Part shown: positions 47,220-55,934 of the stretch, one piece after another
Position numbering within the stretch: the stretch's first letter is position 1
Layout of the letters: the number at the start of each line of letters is the position of its first letter
Origin: Tubiluchus corallicola
Taxonomy: Eukaryota > Priapulida > Priapulimorpha > Priapulimorphida > Tubiluchidae
Assembly (NCBI GenBank): GCA_030141605.1
Contig: JAQGDQ010002394.1
Location: 57,801 to 121,800, forward strand
Length of the DNA: 64,000 nucleotides
Direction of reading: 5' to 3'
Notes under the pieces: generated by a model
Databases searched by the model: none
What the model was told of the DNA's origin: nothing
Seen by the model: only the letters and a program-made list of their open reading frames with translations
Program-made: the position numbers and the translations under genes

Positions 47220-48940
47220 AAAGACTTGTTTCATATATGCGAAATTTGAGTTTTAAAACTCGTAGTATAATATATACATTCAGCAGTTTGTTTGTACTTT
47301 GTTTTGTAGTAATTATTTCACAATATCAACATTTCAAAATAGACCTTACATTAGATAAACGCTATACTCTTTCTTCGCATACTGAAAAATTACTGAAAAG
47401 CATAGAGGGCGAAGTAGAGATTAAGTTTTACTTAGAAGGAAACCTTCCAATTGCTTACAAGTATCTTAGAAATACAGTGACAGAAACATTACAGGAATAC
47501 AAAGATATTGCGAAAGAAAAACTCAACTATCAGCTAATAGACCCCAATAAGCACGGAGAAGAATTATTTGATGAACTATATAGGGATGGCAAAGGTCTTA
47601 TACCTGAACAAATACAGGAGACTAATGCGGAGGGACAAATAGTAACGAGAACACTACTTCCGGCTATGCTTATTACCTATAATGGAAAAGCCTACCCTCT
47701 CAATTTACTCAAAAAGAAACGAGGTGCTACTCTTACTGAAAATATTCATAATGCAGAACAAAGTTTAGAATATGAACTTACTAAGGCTATAAAGATACTT
47801 ACGCAGAAAAATAAACAGAAGATAGCTTTTATAGAAGGGCATAATGAACTGAACGATTATCAAGTAGCTGATATTACTAAAACTCTTTTAGACCAATATG
47901 ATATAGGGTGGATAGACCTCTCTTTGTTCCCGCAAGATATGCTTAATGAACACAAGCTACTTATTATAGCCAAACCACAAACCAAATTTAGTGAACAAGA
48001 AAAATACAAGTTAGACCAGTATATAATGAATGGGGGGAGAACAATATGGTTTATAGACCAAGTGGATGTAAATAACGATACTTTGACTGATACAAAAAGA
48101 GCGTTGGCATACATAAGCGACTTTAATCTTAATGACCAACTTTTTACCTATGGGGTGAGAATAAATTCTTATATTGTGCAAGACCGACAGTGCGGTGTAA
48201 TACCTATTAACGTAGCTTTGCCTGACCAAAGCACGGAGTACAGATATTTTGATTTCTTTTACCACCCTCTTATTTCAACTTCAAACGACCATCCTATAAC
48301 TAAGAGTGTAGGTATAATAAAGTCAGAATTTGCAAATACTATAGATACCGTAGGAAAAAATGATAATATAAAGAAAACAATACTACTTAAAACATCTTCT
48401 AACAGTCATATATCAAAGGCACCATTTCTTATAGATTTGGAACAGGACATTGTAAAACCGAGAAATCTCAATAAATTTAACCAACCTTCGCAATCTATAG
48501 CAGTTCTTTTGGAAGGGAGCTTTCCTTCTGTTTTTAGAAATAGAATGTTGCCCAACCTCAATATGAACAATATTAAAAAAGAAAGTATAGATACAAAAAT
48601 GATAGTAGTAGCGGATGGAGATATTATAGCCAATAAAACCGTAAAAAAAGGAACACAAATAGGAATATTGCCACTTGGTTATGACCGTTATACCGAGAAT
48701 ACATATAGCAACAAAGAGTTTATAACCAATGCTGTTTATTATTTAACAAGTAATGAGGGATGGATGAACCTGAAAAATAAGGAGTACAAACTAATGTTGT
48801 TAGATAAAACAAAAGTCAATAAAGAGAGAGTCCGTTGGCAAGTTATAAATGTAGTACTACCTGTTTTTTTAATTTTACTTTTTGGAGCGGCATTCAATTT
48901 TATAAAGAAAAAACGCTTAAAAGTTAGAAAAATAGACTGA
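47213..48940 (+). CDS. gldG: GldG-type ABC transporter-associated protein
   Basis: A 575 aa membrane-anchored protein: an N-terminal helix (about residues 17-38), a GldG extracytoplasmic domain with ITLDKRYTLS-type start (here DLTLDKRYTLSSHTEKLL), the central AFIEGHNEL segment and a C-terminal helix (about residues 544-565) with a basic tail. It is translationally coupled to gldF. Export function is inferred from the family. Confidence 0.9.
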   Translation: MVKRLVSYMRNLSFKTRSIIYTFSSLFVLCFVVIISQYQHFKIDLTLDKRYTLSSHTEKLLKSIEGEVEIKFYLEGNLPIAYKYLRNTVTETLQEYKDIAKEKLNYQLIDPNKHGEELFDELYRDGKGLIPEQIQETNAEGQIVTRTLLPAMLITYNGKAYPLNLLKKKRGATLTENIHNAEQSLEYELTKAIKILTQKNKQKIAFIEGHNELNDYQVADITKTLLDQYDIGWIDLSLFPQDMLNEHKLLIIAKPQTKFSEQEKYKLDQYIMNGGRTIWFIDQVDVNNDTLTDTKRALAYISDFNLNDQLFTYGVRINSYIVQDRQCGVIPINVALPDQSTEYRYFDFFYHPLISTSNDHPITKSVGIIKSEFANTIDTVGKNDNIKKTILLKTSSNSHISKAPFLIDLEQDIVKPRNLNKFNQPSQSIAVLLEGSFPSVFRNRMLPNLNMNNIKKESIDTKMIVVADGDIIANKTVKKGTQIGILPLGYDRYTENTYSNKEFITNAVYYLTSNEGWMNLKNKEYKLMLLDKTKVNKERVRWQVINVVLPVFLILLFGAAFNFIKKKRLKVRKID

Positions 48941-49061
48941 TTCCGTATTAAAGTTCGTAAAAAAATATTCTAAACAAAAAAAATTAAAATACTAAAAACC
49001 AGCAATTTACAAATTCCTCCTTTTTTTAAGAAGCAGAAAAGATAAAAAAAATCATTATTAA

Positions 49062-49094
49062 TTTGTTTTTTTCCTGCGAAAACACATATATTTG
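49062..49094 (+). promoter_or_regulatory. Promoter of HU (TTTG-N21-TATATTTG)
   Basis: TTTG at 49062-49065 and TATATTTG at 49087-49094 are 21 bases apart, the best full -33/-7 pair in the window. Predicted start near 49099, leader about 48 bases. Confidence 0.8.
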
Positions 49095-49146
49095 CTATTG
49101 TTATATACAAATTTAATTTTATTGTTTAATTGTAAAAATTTAAATT

Positions 49147-49419
49147 ATGAACAAAGCACAATTAATAGATGCTGTTGCTGCAGCAACAGATCTATCCAAA
49201 GCAGCATCTAAACAAGCGATAGATTCTGTTCTCGAATCTATAAGCAAGGCTTTACAAAGTGGAGATCGTGTAGCTTTGGTTGGATTTGGTTCTTTCTCAG
49301 TTTCAGAACGTAGTGCAAGAGCTGGTAGAAATCCTCAAACAGGAGCTCCTATTCAAATAGCTGCTAAAAAGGTAGTAAAATTCAAGCCAGGTGCAGAACT
49401 AAGTGATGCAGTTAATTAA
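49147..49419 (+). CDS. hup: DNA-binding protein HU
   Basis: A 90 aa HU-family nucleoid protein: MNKAQLIDAVAA start, GFGSFSVSERSARAGRNPQTG DNA-binding arm and the KVVKFKPGAEL end are all typical. It is a single-gene unit between a strong promoter and an intrinsic terminator. Confidence 0.97.
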   Translation: MNKAQLIDAVAAATDLSKAASKQAIDSVLESISKALQSGDRVALVGFGSFSVSERSARAGRNPQTGAPIQIAAKKVVKFKPGAELSDAVN

Positions 49420-49447
49420 AAAGCATTTTATCTAAAGAACTCTAACA

Positions 49448-49494
49448 AAAAAGAGTATTGTAATACAACTACTACAATGCTCTTTTTGTTTTTT
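49448..49494 (+). terminator. Intrinsic terminator after HU
   Basis: A stem AAAAAGAG(T)ATTGTA / TACAAT(G)CTCTTTTT with a 10-base loop spans 49448-49487, followed by T6 at 49489-49494. Confidence 0.9.
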
Positions 49495-49519
49495 AATTCA
49501 ATTATTTACAAAAAAATAG

Positions 49520-49527
49520 TACTTTTG
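49520..49527 (+). promoter_or_regulatory. -7 box (TACTTTTG) for the pheA operon leader
   Basis: TACTTTTG matches TAnnTTTG. The predicted start near 49532 lies about 20 bases before the leader-peptide ATG at 49552. Confidence 0.65.
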
Positions 49528-49551
49528 CAATATTTAGTACAAGCATTATAT

Positions 49552-49626
49552 ATGGAAATGGAAATGTTGTATAATAACAGCAAATATTACTTTTATTTTA
49601 GCATCCCACGAGGGACTGTTATGTAA
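49552..49626 (+). CDS. Leader peptide of the aromatic operon, 24 aa
   Basis: A short ORF (ATG at 49552, TAA at 49624-49626) with consecutive codons for Tyr-Tyr-Phe-Tyr-Phe (codons 12-16, 49585-49599) and another Tyr at codon 7: six Tyr/Phe codons in 24. It stands directly between a promoter and a terminator, followed by genes for Phe and Tyr synthesis, which is the arrangement of an attenuator leader. Starvation for Tyr or Phe should stall ribosomes at codons 12-16. Confidence 0.85.
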   Translation: MEMEMLYNNSKYYFYFSIPRGTVM

Positions 49627-49679
49627 TACTATTATATTGCATTATTAAAAGTCCCTTATAACAAAGGGACTTTTTTTTT
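49574..49679 (+). promoter_or_regulatory. Tyr/Phe ribosome-mediated attenuator with alternative hairpins
   Basis: Four segments are visible. Segment 1 is ATAACAG (49574-49580) and segment 2 includes CTGTTAT (49616-49622); they pair with the Tyr/Phe codons in the loop. Segment 2 also holds AGGGACT (49611-49617), which is the exact complement of AGTCCCT (49650-49656) in segment 3. Segment 3 AAAAGTCCCTT (49647-49657) pairs with segment 4 AAGGGACTTTT (49664-49674) to form an 11-bp terminator ending in nine T (49671-49679). A ribosome at the stop codon covers segment 2 and allows 3:4; one stalled at the Tyr/Phe codons blocks segment 1 and allows 2:3. Confidence 0.85.
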
Positions 49680-49695
49680 ATTTTAAAATAACGAA

Positions 49696-50550
49696 ATGAG
49701 TACAGAGCAAGATAAATTGAAAGTAGCTATACAAGGTATAGAGGGTTCGTTCCACGATATTGCCACGCAAAAATATTTTGGAAAAGACAATATAGAGCTG
49801 ATACCAAACCATACTTTTGAGCAGTTGTTCAATACTACCCAAAACAGACACAACCACAAAGCAGTAGTAGCCATAGAAAACACTGTAGCAGGCACATTAC
49901 TGCCTAATTATAGAATGCTTAAAGAATCTAAGCTAAAAATAACAGGTGAAGTATACCTTCGCATAGAACAAAATCTTATAGCTCATAAAGGACAAACGAT
50001 GAACACCATTGAAGAGGTTCAATCGCACTATATGGCAATTAACCAGTGTAGAAAATATTTGCAACAATATCCAGACTTAAAACTCACAGAAACAGAAGAT
50101 ACAGCTCTTAGTATCAAAGAAATAAAGGAACAAAATCTTATTCACATAGCAGGTATTGGACACTCGAAAGTAGCTGAAATATACGATTTAGAAATAATAG
50201 CCAAAGGCATAGAAACCAATAAAAAAAACTATACTCGTTTCCTTGTGATAGAAAAAGAAGCCAATAAAGATTATGACAATATCAACAAGGCTTCTATTGT
50301 TTTTAGTTTACCACATAGCATTGGAAGTCTTTCTAAAGTATTATCTATTATTACTTTTTACGACATCAACCTAACCAAAATAGAGTCCCTGCCCATAGTA
50401 GGCAAGGAATGGGCTTATCAGTTTTATGCAGATATGACCTTTGGGAAATATCAACGCTATCAAGAAGTGTTACAAGCCATAAAGCCCCTTACTGAAGAGA
50501 TGCAAATACTTGGAGAATACATAGAAGGGGAGAAATATATAAATAGTTAA
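49696..50550 (+). CDS. pheA: Prephenate dehydratase
   Basis: A 284 aa enzyme converting prephenate to phenylpyruvate. It shows the catalytic-domain opening VAIQGIEGSFHD, VVAIENTVAGTLL, the TRFLVIE motif, and a C-terminal ACT domain (about residues 195-275) with HSIGSLSKVLS and the Phe-binding ESLPI-type loop, so Phe feedback control is expected. It has no chorismate mutase part; that activity is on the fusion at the end of the operon. It is the first structural gene after the attenuator. Confidence 0.95.
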   Translation: MSTEQDKLKVAIQGIEGSFHDIATQKYFGKDNIELIPNHTFEQLFNTTQNRHNHKAVVAIENTVAGTLLPNYRMLKESKLKITGEVYLRIEQNLIAHKGQTMNTIEEVQSHYMAINQCRKYLQQYPDLKLTETEDTALSIKEIKEQNLIHIAGIGHSKVAEIYDLEIIAKGIETNKKNYTRFLVIEKEANKDYDNINKASIVFSLPHSIGSLSKVLSIITFYDINLTKIESLPIVGKEWAYQFYADMTFGKYQRYQEVLQAIKPLTEEMQILGEYIEGEKYINS

Positions 50551-50557
50551 AAGACCT

Positions 50558-51718
50558 ATGACTATACAGCCAGCCAATAGAATAAACAATGTTGCAGAAT
50601 ATTATTTCTCACAAAAGTTAAAAGAAATAGCTCGCAGAAAAGAACAGGGACAAAATATTCTTAATCTTGGAATAGGCAATCCTGATTTGCCACCTGCTTC
50701 AGAAACAATAAAAACACTTGTAACCGAAGCACAAAAACCTGCTACACACGGTTATCAACCCTATGTAGGCATACCCGAATTACGACAAGCATTTGTACAA
50801 TGGTATAAAAAGTATTTTGATGTAAGGCTTAACCCCGAAAATGAAGTGCTACCACTCATAGGCTCAAAAGAAGGAATAATGCACATATCACTTGCCTACC
50901 TCAACCCCAATGATACAGTGTTGATACCCAACCCTGCTTACCCCACCTACGAAGCCGTAGCAAAGTTGGTAGAAGCTAATATTATTAAATACAACTTAAA
51001 AGAAGAAAACAACTGGTATCCTAATTTCAAAGAGATAGAGCAACACGACCTTACAAAAGTAAAGTTAATGTGGGTCAATTATCCCAATATGCCAACAGGA
51101 ACACCTGCTACATCAAAACTTTTAGAAGACCTTATAGCATTTGGCAAAAAGCACAACATACTTATTTGCAACGACAACCCTTACAGTTTTATACTAAACG
51201 ACAAACAACATAGCATACTATCCGTAGAAGGTGCAAAGGATACAGCCCTTGAACTCAATTCCCTTAGCAAGTCGCACAATATGGCAGGCTGGCGTATAGG
51301 AATGGTAGCCAGTAGTCCCGAAATAACCAACAACATACTCAAAGTAAAAAGCAATATGGATTCAGGAATGTTTCGTCCTTTGCAAGTTGCAGCCGTAAAA
51401 GCCCTCAACACAGATGAAAACTGGTATAAAACTATCAACCAAACCTATGAAAAAAGAAAAAAAATAGTGTGGCAAATATACGATACACTCCAATGTACCT
51501 ACAAGAAAAACCAAGTAGGGATGTTCGTATGGGCAAAAATACCCACTAACTACAAAAATGCGATAGAATTGACAGATAAAATACTTGATAAAGCCCACGT
51601 GTTTATAACACCAGCCAGTATATTTGGCTCAAATGGAGAGCAATATGTAAGAATATCCCTCTGCTCAAAAGAAGAAACGCTACAAAAAGCAATAAAAAGA
51701 ATAAAAGAAAACTTATAG
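50558..51718 (+). CDS. Class I/II aminotransferase, probably aromatic
   Basis: A 386 aa PLP enzyme with NLGIGNPDLPP at the substrate end, the cofactor Asp region CNDNPYSF, the PLP Lys in SLSKSHNMAGWRIGM and the Arg in the C-terminal YVRISLC. By sequence it is in the broad DapL/AspC-like group. Its place between pheA and tyrA suggests transamination of phenylpyruvate and hydroxyphenylpyruvate (or prephenate), an inference from operon position. It starts 7 bases after pheA ends. Confidence 0.88.
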   Translation: MTIQPANRINNVAEYYFSQKLKEIARRKEQGQNILNLGIGNPDLPPASETIKTLVTEAQKPATHGYQPYVGIPELRQAFVQWYKKYFDVRLNPENEVLPLIGSKEGIMHISLAYLNPNDTVLIPNPAYPTYEAVAKLVEANIIKYNLKEENNWYPNFKEIEQHDLTKVKLMWVNYPNMPTGTPATSKLLEDLIAFGKKHNILICNDNPYSFILNDKQHSILSVEGAKDTALELNSLSKSHNMAGWRIGMVASSPEITNNILKVKSNMDSGMFRPLQVAAVKALNTDENWYKTINQTYEKRKKIVWQIYDTLQCTYKKNQVGMFVWAKIPTNYKNAIELTDKILDKAHVFITPASIFGSNGEQYVRISLCSKEETLQKAIKRIKENL

Positions 51719-51795
51719 ATTAAATTTCATTTACATTATGAGTTTGATAGAACAATCTTTTAAAGATAAATAATAGAGAGAGAAAAAATAAACAT

Positions 51796-52635
51796 ATGAA
51801 AGTAACTATAATAGGCTTAGGCTTGATGGGTGGTTCTGCAGCCATAGACCTCAAACGAAGAGGCTTTGCTACGGAGGTGATAGGTGTGGATAATGACAGG
51901 CTACACTGTAATTTAGCCCAGCAGATAGGCTTTGTAGATAGTATATTGCCTTTAGAGGAGGCTATAAATAAGACTGATTTTATTATAGTGTCTGTTCCTG
52001 TGGATGCTTGCGTGCAGTTGCTTCCCAAAGTACTTGATGTTGTTGAAAATCAAACAGTAACAGACTTTTGCTCTACCAAATACAACATAGTAGAAGCAGT
52101 GAAAAACCACCCTAAACGACAAAACTATGTCCCTTCGCACCCTATGGCAGGTACAGAGTACTCAGGACCTACGGCTGCTGTGCCTAACCTGTTTGATGGT
52201 AAATGTGCCATTATCTGCGATACACATATATCAAACAAAACAGCTATAGAAACAGTAAAAACGATGTATGACACACTCAATATGCCGTGCGTAGAAATGG
52301 AATCGGCCAAACACGACGAGCATACTGCTTATGTTTCACACATATCACACATCAGTTCATTTGCCTTAGCACTTACGGTGCTTGAAAAGGAGAAGGATGA
52401 AAAAAATATATTCAACCTTGCCAGTGGAGGCTTTGCTTCTACTGTAAGACTTGCTAAAAGCTCTCCGGATATGTGGTCGCCTATATTTCAGCACAACCAA
52501 AAAAATATACTTACGGTATTAGAAACTTATATAGAAAAGCTAAACCAGTTTAAAAGCGGCATAAAAAACAAAGACAACAAAGAAATTCATAACCTAATCG
52601 ATAAATCAAATAAAATTAAACGAATATTAAACTAA
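51796..52635 (+). CDS. tyrA: Prephenate dehydrogenase
   Basis: A 279 aa NAD(P)-dependent enzyme of the Tyr branch. The N-terminal Rossmann motif GLGLMGGS, the SVPVDACVQLLP segment, and SHPMAGTEYSGP with the active-site His are present, followed by the dimer helices. No ACT or chorismate mutase domain is attached. It is third in the operon. Confidence 0.93.
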   Translation: MKVTIIGLGLMGGSAAIDLKRRGFATEVIGVDNDRLHCNLAQQIGFVDSILPLEEAINKTDFIIVSVPVDACVQLLPKVLDVVENQTVTDFCSTKYNIVEAVKNHPKRQNYVPSHPMAGTEYSGPTAAVPNLFDGKCAIICDTHISNKTAIETVKTMYDTLNMPCVEMESAKHDEHTAYVSHISHISSFALALTVLEKEKDEKNIFNLASGGFASTVRLAKSSPDMWSPIFQHNQKNILTVLETYIEKLNQFKSGIKNKDNKEIHNLIDKSNKIKRILN

Positions 52636-52662
52636 ATTAAACGAATATAAACAACTACTATT

Positions 52663-53751
52663 ATGAAAACGAAATTTGACATATTACCCATAGAAAAATG
52701 GGGATTATCTACTACTGAAAAACCTTTGATAATAGCAGGTCCTTGCAGTGCAGAAACCGAAGAACAAGTGATGGAAACTGCTACCCAACTTAAAGAAGCA
52801 GGAATAAAGATATTTAGAGCAGGTATATGGAAACCTCGTACACGCCCCAATGCTTTTGAAGGTATGGGAGTAAAAGGACTTCCTTGGCTCAAAAGAGTGA
52901 AAAAAGAACTGGGAATGTTTACAGCCACGGAGGTAGCTAACGCACAGCACGTAGAAGAAGCCTTAAAAGCCGAAGTAGACATACTTTGGATAGGGGCAAG
53001 AACTACTGTAAGCCCATTTGCTGCACAAGAAATAGCCGATGCTATCAAGGGAATAGATAACCCTATATTGGTGAAAAACCCCGTAAACCCTGACTTACAA
53101 CTATGGCTTGGAGCATTGGAGCGTATTCATCTTGCAGGGATAAAAAAATTGGCAGTAATACATAGGGGCTTTACTACATTCAAAAAAATGAAGTATAGAA
53201 ACATACCTCAATGGCAATTGCCCATAGAGTTGAAACGACTGCACCCTGAAATACCAGTAATCTGCGACCCCAGCCATATAGCAGGCGAAAGAAGATATAT
53301 AGAAGAAATATCTCAAAAGGCATTAGACCTCAACTTTGAAGGACTGATAATAGAATCGCATAACAATCCAAATAAAGCATTGAGCGATGCATCACAACAA
53401 GTTACCCCAGTGCAGCTCAAAGAAATACTATCGAAACTAGTGTTAAGACAGGCTGATACAAAGAATAAAGCTGTGAAAAATACATTAAATGAATTGAGAC
53501 ATATTATTGACAAGTTTGATGAGGAAATACTACAAGTTTTGTCAGATAGATTCAATGTTTCACAAACGATAGGGCATTACAAGAAAGAAAACAACCTGAC
53601 GATATTGCAAGAAGGACGCTGGCAAGAGCTATTAAATAATAGACTAAAACGCGGCAAAGAACTAGGGTTGGACGCTACGTTTGTAGAGGCTGTTTTTAAA
53701 ACTATCCACCAAGAGTCTATCAACAAGCAAGAAAAGGTAATGAATAACTAA
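52663..53751 (+). CDS. DAHP synthase fused to chorismate mutase
   Basis: A 362 aa fusion. Residues 1-265 are a type I-beta/KDO8P-like DAHP synthase: IIAGPCSAETEEQ with the metal Cys, GIWKPRTRPN, WIGARTTVSPF, VKNPVNPD, HRGF and the ICDPSHIAGER metal His. Residues 270-355 are an all-helical AroQ-type chorismate mutase (NELRHIIDKFDEEIL, IGHYKKENNL, ELLNNRLKRGKELGL). It supplies both the first step of the shikimate pathway and the prephenate for pheA and tyrA. In related fusions prephenate inhibits the DAHP synthase, which may apply here. Confidence 0.95.
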   Translation: MKTKFDILPIEKWGLSTTEKPLIIAGPCSAETEEQVMETATQLKEAGIKIFRAGIWKPRTRPNAFEGMGVKGLPWLKRVKKELGMFTATEVANAQHVEEALKAEVDILWIGARTTVSPFAAQEIADAIKGIDNPILVKNPVNPDLQLWLGALERIHLAGIKKLAVIHRGFTTFKKMKYRNIPQWQLPIELKRLHPEIPVICDPSHIAGERRYIEEISQKALDLNFEGLIIESHNNPNKALSDASQQVTPVQLKEILSKLVLRQADTKNKAVKNTLNELRHIIDKFDEEILQVLSDRFNVSQTIGHYKKENNLTILQEGRWQELLNNRLKRGKELGLDATFVEAVFKTIHQESINKQEKVMNN

Positions 53752-53782
53752 AAATATATATAGTATAGGTTATTTTTGAAGA

Positions 53783-55144
53783 TTAATTAAATAGATAACT
53801 TAATTGATTCGCAGTAGTAAAGTAAATAAATAGTCCTACAATGTCGTTCACTGTTTGAATAAAGGGGCCTGTCGCAAGAGCGGGGTCTACCTTCCACCTA
53901 TTGAGCATAATAGGTACAAATGTGCCAAATAGCGAGGCAAATACAATTACTACTGTTAATGAAAGGCTTACAATAATAGCCAAGCTCAGCGAGTCGTTGA
54001 AAAAATAATTGTATGCAAACAAAAGAGCGGACAACACTGTAGCATTAAGCATAGAAATAATAAATTCTTTGAGAAATTTTTGCCATGTGTGCTCTAATTT
54101 TAGTGTGTGGTTAGCTATACTTTGCACTACGATAGCAGATGACTGCACACCTGCATTTCCTCCCATTGCTCCATTTAGTGGAATAAAAAAAACAAGCATA
54201 GAAGACAACACAATGGCAGTTTCGTAAGAGGCAATAACCATAGAGTTTAACACTCCTCCAAATAGACCAATTAATAACCAAGGGAAACGAACACGGGTTT
54301 GTCTCCAAATTTTGTCAGATGATTCTACTGTTTCTGTTAAACCTGATGCCAAGTTATAATCTTTTTCTGCTCGTTCTTTTATTACATCTACCACATCATC
54401 TATAGTAATGCGTCCTACTAATCTTCCTATATTATCTACTACGGGCAAGGCTATAAGGTCATATTTTTCCATTATTTTGGCTACTTTTTCTTTGGTGGTA
54501 TCAGTGCTAACCAAATGTAATGTTTCGTTAAATATGTTTGAGAGTTTTGTATTAGTGGCACTTAGCAGTAGTTTTTTTAGAGAAAGAGTCCCTTTTAATA
54601 TGTTGTTGTTATCTACTATATATACATAGTAGATTTCTTTGATATCTTCAGCTTGCTTTCCCATTTCTTTTAAGCAGGTTGCTACTGTCCAATTTTCGTT
54701 TACCACCACTAATTCTTTTGCCATTAAGCCACCTGCGGTGTCTTCGTCATAACGTAATAAATCTACAATATCGCCTGCTTGTTCTACGTCATCTATCTGC
54801 GAAAGCACTTCTTCTTTTTGAGCTGATGGCATATCGCCAATAATATCAGCAGCATCATCTGATTCTATATTGTCAAGGTATTCTTTGGCAATAATTTCGC
54901 TTGGAAGAACTTTAAGGAGTTCTACTCTTTCCTCTTCTTCTAATTCTACTAATACATTAGCAGCTTTGTCTTTTTCTAATAAGGTAAATAGATGCTTGGC
55001 TTCTTCTGGAGGTATCTCTTCGCACACATCAGCAATATCTGCGGGGTGCAAACTTTCTAATATTTGTTTGACACTTTTGTCTTCTTGCGTGCTGATAAGT
55101 TTCCTCAGTTTATCAATATTTTCTTTGGTTAGTTCAAAGTGCAT
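53783..55144 (-). CDS. mgtE: Magnesium transporter MgtE
   Basis: A 453 aa transporter with the acidic N domain (about residues 30-130), two CBS domains (about 135-255), a connecting helix and five membrane helices. The family hallmarks SMLVFFIPLNGAMGGNAGVQS and ATGPFIQTVNDIVGLFIYF are present. It is convergent with the aromatic operon, 31 bases apart, and downstream of rsmA. Confidence 0.96.
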   Translation of the reverse strand: MHFELTKENIDKLRKLISTQEDKSVKQILESLHPADIADVCEEIPPEEAKHLFTLLEKDKAANVLVELEEEERVELLKVLPSEIIAKEYLDNIESDDAADIIGDMPSAQKEEVLSQIDDVEQAGDIVDLLRYDEDTAGGLMAKELVVVNENWTVATCLKEMGKQAEDIKEIYYVYIVDNNNILKGTLSLKKLLLSATNTKLSNIFNETLHLVSTDTTKEKVAKIMEKYDLIALPVVDNIGRLVGRITIDDVVDVIKERAEKDYNLASGLTETVESSDKIWRQTRVRFPWLLIGLFGGVLNSMVIASYETAIVLSSMLVFFIPLNGAMGGNAGVQSSAIVVQSIANHTLKLEHTWQKFLKEFIISMLNATVLSALLFAYNYFFNDSLSLAIIVSLSLTVVIVFASLFGTFVPIMLNRWKVDPALATGPFIQTVNDIVGLFIYFTTANQLSYLFN

Positions 55145-55155
55145 ATCAACTATGT

Positions 55156-55932
55156 TTAGAGGGTTGTTAATTGTTTTACAAATTTAGTAATATAAATGAA
55201 TTCGTCTATGCTTAATTGTTCAGGACGTTTTTCAAAAATACTATTCTGTAAAACTTTTGTGTTAACTATGTTTTTCAAGGAATTTCTCATCATTTTTCGG
55301 CGCTGGTTAAAGCTCGTTTTTACTATGGTAAAAAACAACTTTTCATCATAATCTACTACCCTTGTATTGTCTCTTGTCAATCTTATCACAGCTGATTTTA
55401 CCTTTGGGGGTGGCACAAATGCATGTTCGCTTACAGTGAATAGATACTCTATTTTATAGTGAGCTTGTAGCAATACACTTAATATGCCATATTGTTTGTT
55501 TCCCTCGGGAGAGCTTATTCGTTCTGCAACTTCTTTTTGTATCATACATACAACCTCATTTATGGAGTCTTTGTTTTCTAATATTCTAAAAAATATCTGA
55601 CTAGAGATATTATAAGGAAAGTTGCCTATAATATTAAAAGAGGCTTTGAATAGCTGTTTTATATCTATCTTTAAAAAGTCTCCTAAAATAATCTTCCCTT
55701 GCAAGTTGGGGTAATGTTGCTCCAAGTAAGATATAGATTCTTTGTCTATGTCTATTACTTGTAGATTGATCCCTTTTTTTTGTGTTAAAAACTGGGTTAA
55801 AGCACCTGTTCCAGCTCCTATCTCCAAAATATTTTGAGTACTATCAGAAAGGCTGTTGGTTATTTTTTGAGCAATATTTTTATCCCTCAAAAAATGTTGT
55901 CCAAGATGTTTTTTGGGTTGTATATTTTGCAT
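55156..55932 (-). CDS. rsmA: 16S rRNA dimethyladenosine methyltransferase
   Basis: A 258 aa SAM-dependent enzyme that dimethylates two adenosines near the 3' end of 16S rRNA. KKHLGQHFLRD at the N-terminus, the SAM loop EIGAGTGALT, and the catalytic NFPYNIS motif are present, as is the C-terminal FNQRRKMMRNSL. It follows the SpoU methyltransferase by 2 bases and precedes mgtE by 11. Confidence 0.96.
   Translation of the reverse strand: MQNIQPKKHLGQHFLRDKNIAQKITNSLSDSTQNILEIGAGTGALTQFLTQKKGINLQVIDIDKESISYLEQHYPNLQGKIILGDFLKIDIKQLFKASFNIIGNFPYNISSQIFFRILENKDSINEVVCMIQKEVAERISSPEGNKQYGILSVLLQAHYKIEYLFTVSEHAFVPPPKVKSAVIRLTRDNTRVVDYDEKLFFTIVKTSFNQRRKMMRNSLKNIVNTKVLQNSIFEKRPEQLSIDEFIYITKFVKQLTTL
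55179..55186 (-). promoter_or_regulatory. -7 box (TAAATTTG) for mgtE inside the rsmA 3' end
   Basis: TAAATTTG on the minus strand matches TAnnTTTG; predicted start near 55174, about 30 bases before the mgtE ATG, giving mgtE a transcript separate from rsmA. Confidence 0.5.
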
Positions 55933-55934
55933 TA

